Source: Acetatifactor sp.
Lineage (GTDB): Bacteria; Bacillota; Clostridia; Lachnospirales; Lachnospiraceae
Assembly (NCBI GenBank): GCA_016303085.1
Contig: JAEDMI010000103.1
Span: 1-8,403, forward strand
Reading direction: 5' to 3'
Length of the DNA: 8,403 bases
Both the position numbers and the translations under genes were made by a program. The notes beneath the pieces were generated by a model. That model was not told the DNA's origin, searched no databases, and saw nothing but the letters and a program-made list of their open reading frames with translations. Positions 5,253-8,403 of this stretch are shown here, piece after piece (the stretch's first letter is position 1; every line of letters begins with the position of its first letter).

Positions 5253-6626
5253 ATGAAAAAGAAAATTCTGGTAACAATACTGGCAGCTTCCCTTGCCTTC
5301 GGAATGCTCACCGGCTGCGGTGATGCCGGGGCGACTGTCAGAGAAAGCGCACAAACGGGCGAGAACTCAGAGGTGGGAACTGATAGCGAAGGCGGGTCCG
5401 GTACGGAGAGTGCAGACTCCGAGACGGAGAGCAGCGAAAGTACAGAGAACAGCGAAAGTACAGAGAACAGCGAAAGTACAGAGAGCAGCGAAGAAAGCGG
5501 GGAAGCTGAGTTCGTGATTCCGGAGGTGAATATAGAATCCTATGACATTCCTGATACGGAAGCTTTCGAGTTTGTACATAATATGAAGATTGGTTGGAAT
5601 CTTGGCAATACCTTTGATGCTTTTCGGGAAAGCCCGTTTGCTGACGAGCTTGAGAGTGAGACCCAGTGGGTAGGCATTGCAACCACTCAGGAAATGATTG
5701 ACGATATCCGGGAGGCCGGATTCAATTCTATCCGTATTCCCGTGACCTGGCATCCCCATGTGGATGAAAATTATCAGATTTCCGAGGTATGGCTGAATCG
5801 TGTGCAGGAAGTGGTGGATTATGCCTACAACAACGGTATGTACGTTATCCTGAATATTCACCATGATAACAGCGAGGGGTTCATGTATCCTTCAACCGAA
5901 TATCTGGAGCAGTCCGTCAGCTATGTAACTTCCATCTGGCAGCAGCTTGCGGAGCGCTTTGCAGACTACGATGAACACCTGATTTTTGAATCCATGAATG
6001 AGCCGAGACAGGTGGGAACCGCATGGGAGTGGAGCGTGAACGGAAGTGCGGACTGTAAGGATGCAATCGCCTGTATCAATGAAATCAATCAGGCCTTTGT
6101 GAATACAGTGCGTGCCACGGGCGGAAACAATCTGAACCGTTATCTGATGATTCCGGGGTATGATGCATCGCCGGACGGAGCCACCAATGCCGGATTTGTT
6201 CTTCCCACGGATGCCGATGGTGTGAAAGACAAGCTGATTATATCGGTTCATGCCTACACCCCTTACAACTTTGCGCTTCAGGCGGACAGTGAGAGCGGAA
6301 GCTCCTCCGCATTTGATTCCGATACTGCCAGATTTACCGCAGATATTAACACTTTTATGGATAAGCTGTACAACAAGTTCATCAAAGAGGGGATACCTGT
6401 TGTCATCGGAGAGTTCGGTTCCAGGGACAAGAACCAGAATACCCAGTCCCGTATCGACCATGCGACCTATTATATCGCTGCAGCCCGGGCGAGAGGAATG
6501 AGCTGTTTCTGGTGGGACAACAATGCCTTTACCGGAAACGGAGAGAACTTTGGACTTTATTACAGGCGCGGCGGCTATTTCGTTTATCCCGAAATTGTTG
6601 ATGCACTGATGAAATATGCGGACTGA
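5253..6626 (+). CDS. Lipoprotein GH5-family endoglucanase (cellulase)
   Basis: A 457-residue glycoside hydrolase that should cleave internal beta-1,4 bonds in cellulose, beta-glucan or xyloglucan outside the cell. Residues 1-21 are a lipoprotein signal (MKKKILVTILAASLAFGMLTG) with lipobox LTGC and lipidated C22. Residues 23-85 form a Ser/Glu/Thr-rich acidic linker that includes three SESTEN-type repeats. The GH5 barrel starts near 104: GWNLGNTFDA (114-123), RIPVTW (161-166), LNIHHD (200-205), FESMNEP with acid/base E250, SVHAYTPY (331-338), VVIGEFG with nucleophile E387, and FWWDNN (419-424). The pattern fits subfamily GH5_4 best. There is no carbohydrate-binding module or dockerin. ATG 5253 is chosen over the longer frame from 5157 because GGGAGG (5242-5247) and the signal peptide both support it. 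A terminator follows, so it is monocistronic. Confidence 0.95.
   Translation: MKKKILVTILAASLAFGMLTGCGDAGATVRESAQTGENSEVGTDSEGGSGTESADSETESSESTENSESTENSESTESSEESGEAEFVIPEVNIESYDIPDTEAFEFVHNMKIGWNLGNTFDAFRESPFADELESETQWVGIATTQEMIDDIREAGFNSIRIPVTWHPHVDENYQISEVWLNRVQEVVDYAYNNGMYVILNIHHDNSEGFMYPSTEYLEQSVSYVTSIWQQLAERFADYDEHLIFESMNEPRQVGTAWEWSVNGSADCKDAIACINEINQAFVNTVRATGGNNLNRYLMIPGYDASPDGATNAGFVLPTDADGVKDKLIISVHAYTPYNFALQADSESGSSSAFDSDTARFTADINTFMDKLYNKFIKEGIPVVIGEFGSRDKNQNTQSRIDHATYYIAAARARGMSCFWWDNNAFTGNGENFGLYYRRGGYFVYPEIVDALMKYAD
5433..5486 (+). repeat. Three tandem 18-base repeats inside the endoglucanase linker
   Basis: The unit AGCGAAAGTACAGAGAAC occurs at 5433-5450 and 5451-5468, and with one change (AGC at the end) at 5469-5486. 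A partial unit follows. Each copy encodes SESTEN or SESTES in frame (residues 61-78), lengthening the acidic linker between the lipid anchor and the catalytic domain. Near-identity at the DNA level points to recent slippage or duplication. Confidence 0.9.
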
Positions 6627-6640
6627 TTTCAGATAATACA

Positions 6641-6674
6641 AAAACGCAATCTCTGATACGGGGTTGCGTTTTTT
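6641..6674 (+). terminator. Intrinsic terminator of the endoglucanase gene
   Basis: AAAACGCAATC (6641-6651) pairs with GGTTGCGTTTT (6662-6672) as an 11-pair stem containing one T-G wobble, with a 10-base loop. The descending arm runs into six consecutive T bases (6669-6674). It lies 14 bases after the stop codon, and the A-rich upstream arm suggests some function on the opposite strand as well. Confidence 0.88.
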
Positions 6675-6748
6675 ACATGGTTTTACTCATTTGCAATGCA
6701 TGGCTGAACTGTAAACAAAAAAGAACATCCATACTGCAATTTTGTACA

Positions 6749-6777
6749 TTTACTATGGACACGGATTGCACTAGAAT
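6749..6777 (+). promoter_or_regulatory. Predicted promoter of the ABC exporter gene
   Basis: TTTACT (6749-6754, 4 of 6) and TAGAAT (6772-6777, 5 of 6) are separated by exactly 17 bases. Transcription would begin near 6784, giving a leader of about 53 bases before the GTG start. The rest of the gap 6675-6836 shows nothing else recognisable. Confidence 0.5.
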
Positions 6778-6836
6778 TGGCTTATTCAAGGTGGGATATG
6801 AACAAGAAAGCATGGCCTGTCTGAGAGGAGAAAAAA

Positions 6837-8403
6837 GTGGAAAAGAAACAGAAGTCAAAACTTGGATGGCTCTGGGAGAATATGAAGGGCTATCGGGTCA
6901 TCTACGCAATCGGAATCTTGGGAACTGTTGTCTACAATGTGATGCAGCTGACTGTCCCCTTTGTCACTCAGAGAATTGTAGATTTATTCCTGACGGGAGA
7001 AAATGCCATTGCTAATCTGGCAACGAAGAAGGATTTATTCTTTAAGCTGCTGATAGCCATGGTGTTGTTGACATTTCTGAGGACAGTGATTGTGTATCTG
7101 GTCTGCATGGATGTGGAGCATGTTTCCCAAAAGGTGCTCTACCGAATCAGAACCTATCTTTTTGACAAAATTGAGATCCAGGACATGAAGTTTTACAGCA
7201 CCTTCCGGACCGGAGATTTAATGACAAGACTGACCGGAGATTTGGATGCGGTGCGGCACATGGTAGCATGGGTCATACGAACCATTGTGGAATCATTTTC
7301 CCTGTTGGGAGCTGCTGCCGTATATTTTCTTTACATGGATTGGAGGCTGGCGTTGTCGCTGCTGGCAATCGCTCCCTTCATTTTCCTGATTATCATTTTG
7401 TTCAAAAACAAGGTGGCGCCCAGACACAAGGCACTGCGTGAAAAACTGGCACACATGAACACGGCAGCTCAGGAGAATATCTCCGGCAATCGTGTGGTAA
7501 AGGCTTTCGCCAGAGAGGATTATGAGATTGCCAAGTTCAACGAGTGCAATACAGAATACTCCAAGACCAACAAGAAGACAGCAATGACCTGGCTGACCTA
7601 TTATCCCTACGTGGAGTCCTTTGCAAACCTGCTGCCCGTAGTGCTATTGGCGGTAGGCGGTTTCTTTATTATCAACAAACAGCTTACCATGGGCGAGTAT
7701 GTTGCCTTTTCGGGATTGATTTGGGCCATTGCCAATCCCATGCGCCAGCTGGGCAATATCATGAATGAGTTTCAGAGATTCTCGGCTGCTGCGGATAAGG
7801 TCATGGAAATTTATTACTCCGAGCCGGAAATTGTGGATAAGCCGGATGCTATTGACAGGGAGGAGCGCTTTGCCGGAAAGGTGGAGTTTAAGAATGTCAG
7901 CTTTCAGTATGCCGACGGCAATCTGCCGGTGCTTCACAACGTGTCCTTTGTTGCAAATCCCGGTGAGACGGTTGCAATTATGGGAGAGACGGGATGCGGA
8001 AAGACTTCCCTGATTCAACTGATTCCCAGATTCTACGAGCCCACGGAGGGCGAGGTGCTTGTGGACGGCATTAACGTGCAGGATATGAAGCTAAGGCAGC
8101 TTCGGAAAAACATCGGTCTTGCAACTCAGGATGTGCTGTTGTACTCGGATACCATAGACGGCAACATTGCTTACGGAGACAGTCACATCAAGCCGGAAGA
8201 GGTGGTCAAATTTGCAAGATACTCGGCAGCTTCGGAGTTTATTGCAAAGATGCCGGAGGGCTATGACACCATCGTGGGCGAGCGTGGTGTGGGACTGTCC
8301 GGCGGACAGAAGCAGAGAATCTCTCTGGCGAGAGCTCTGGCAGTGAAACCTGCCATACTGATTTTGGATGATACTACATCCGCAGTGGACATGGAGACGG
8401 AGA
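6837..8403 (+). CDS. ABC exporter half-transporter, degenerate-site subunit (3' truncated by window)
   Basis: A fused membrane and ATPase subunit of the type IV (MdlB/BmrC-like) ABC exporters; 522 codons are visible and the C-terminal end is missing. The membrane domain (about residues 15-310) begins with YRVIYAIGILGTVVYNVMQL and includes the coupling stretch FYSTFRTGDLMTRLTGDLDA. The ATPase domain starts near 343: Walker A GETGCGKT (383-390), Q-loop Q431, VGERG, signature LSGGQ (487-491), Walker B ILILD ending at D511. The residue after Walker B is D512, not the catalytic Glu, as in TM287 and BmrC, so this is probably the degenerate half of a heterodimer. The GTG start follows AGGAG (6826-6830) with 6 bases of spacing, and an in-frame stop at 6822 excludes upstream starts. 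Substrate unknown; drugs, peptides or lipids are all possible. Confidence 0.93.
   Translation, partial: MEKKQKSKLGWLWENMKGYRVIYAIGILGTVVYNVMQLTVPFVTQRIVDLFLTGENAIANLATKKDLFFKLLIAMVLLTFLRTVIVYLVCMDVEHVSQKVLYRIRTYLFDKIEIQDMKFYSTFRTGDLMTRLTGDLDAVRHMVAWVIRTIVESFSLLGAAAVYFLYMDWRLALSLLAIAPFIFLIIILFKNKVAPRHKALREKLAHMNTAAQENISGNRVVKAFAREDYEIAKFNECNTEYSKTNKKTAMTWLTYYPYVESFANLLPVVLLAVGGFFIINKQLTMGEYVAFSGLIWAIANPMRQLGNIMNEFQRFSAAADKVMEIYYSEPEIVDKPDAIDREERFAGKVEFKNVSFQYADGNLPVLHNVSFVANPGETVAIMGETGCGKTSLIQLIPRFYEPTEGEVLVDGINVQDMKLRQLRKNIGLATQDVLLYSDTIDGNIAYGDSHIKPEEVVKFARYSAASEFIAKMPEGYDTIVGERGVGLSGGQKQRISLARALAVKPAILILDDTTSAVDMETE

Noticed and set aside
5015..5323. Open frame of 102 residues with hydrophobic stretches before the endoglucanase
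   Set aside because: It starts at TTG without a ribosome site, shows no family pattern, and overlaps the well-supported endoglucanase signal peptide in another frame.
5433..5490. Short repeats as a CRISPR or regulatory array
   Set aside because: The 18-base units are contiguous without spacers and encode an in-frame protein linker.
5892..6641. 249-residue minus-strand open frame
   Set aside because: It lies exactly opposite the GH5 catalytic domain, has no recognisable motif or ribosome site, and is explained by codon bias of the real gene.

Overview
The window looks like a chromosomal segment of a Clostridia member, most likely a Lachnospiraceae-type gut anaerobe. This is inferred from moderate G+C, strong AGGAGG-type ribosome sites, a WYL-domain regulator, a YbjQ-family protein, a lipoprotein GH5 endoglucanase and a heterodimer-type ABC exporter, all on the plus strand. 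No tRNA, rRNA, CRISPR array, insertion sequence or phage gene is visible. The minus-strand open frames all look like shadows of plus-strand genes.

Layout. (1) 1-1900: the end of one chromate-transporter-family half protein, a second complete half directly abutting it, and a LysR-type regulator, forming an apparent three-gene transcription unit. (2) 1927-3217: a promoter and a cytosolic orphan gene with a possible PH-like domain; then an extended -10 promoter driving a two-helix membrane protein that overlaps a YbjQ/UPF0145 gene, closed by a hairpin with a weak U-tract. (3) 3251-5000: a WYL-domain regulator followed by a palindrome (TGACA-N6-TGTCA) placed over the -35 position of an extended -10 promoter, then a cluster of a zinc-ribbon protein, a miniature Fpg/Nei-like protein and a third small gene. 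(4) 5001-5252: noncoding. (5) 5253-6674: a lipoprotein endoglucanase with an acidic repeat linker and a clear intrinsic terminator. (6) 6749-8403: a promoter and the 5' part of an ABC exporter half-transporter that runs off the window.

The most interesting part is region 3. The gene at 4606-4803 carries the N-terminal signature of the Fpg/Nei DNA glycosylases joined in frame to that family's C-terminal zinc finger, with the roughly 200-residue middle missing. The next gene, 4819-5000, appears to be another N-terminus-to-C-terminus fusion with the middle lost, here also shifted by one base. Both keep good ribosome binding sites. A small WYL-controlled, possibly DNA-damage-related operon seems to have lost the cores of two adjacent genes, or has been turned into genes for small proteins.

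The last gene has Asp in place of the catalytic Glu after Walker B. This is the mark of the degenerate-site subunit of heterodimeric ABC exporters, so its partner should lie just beyond the right edge.
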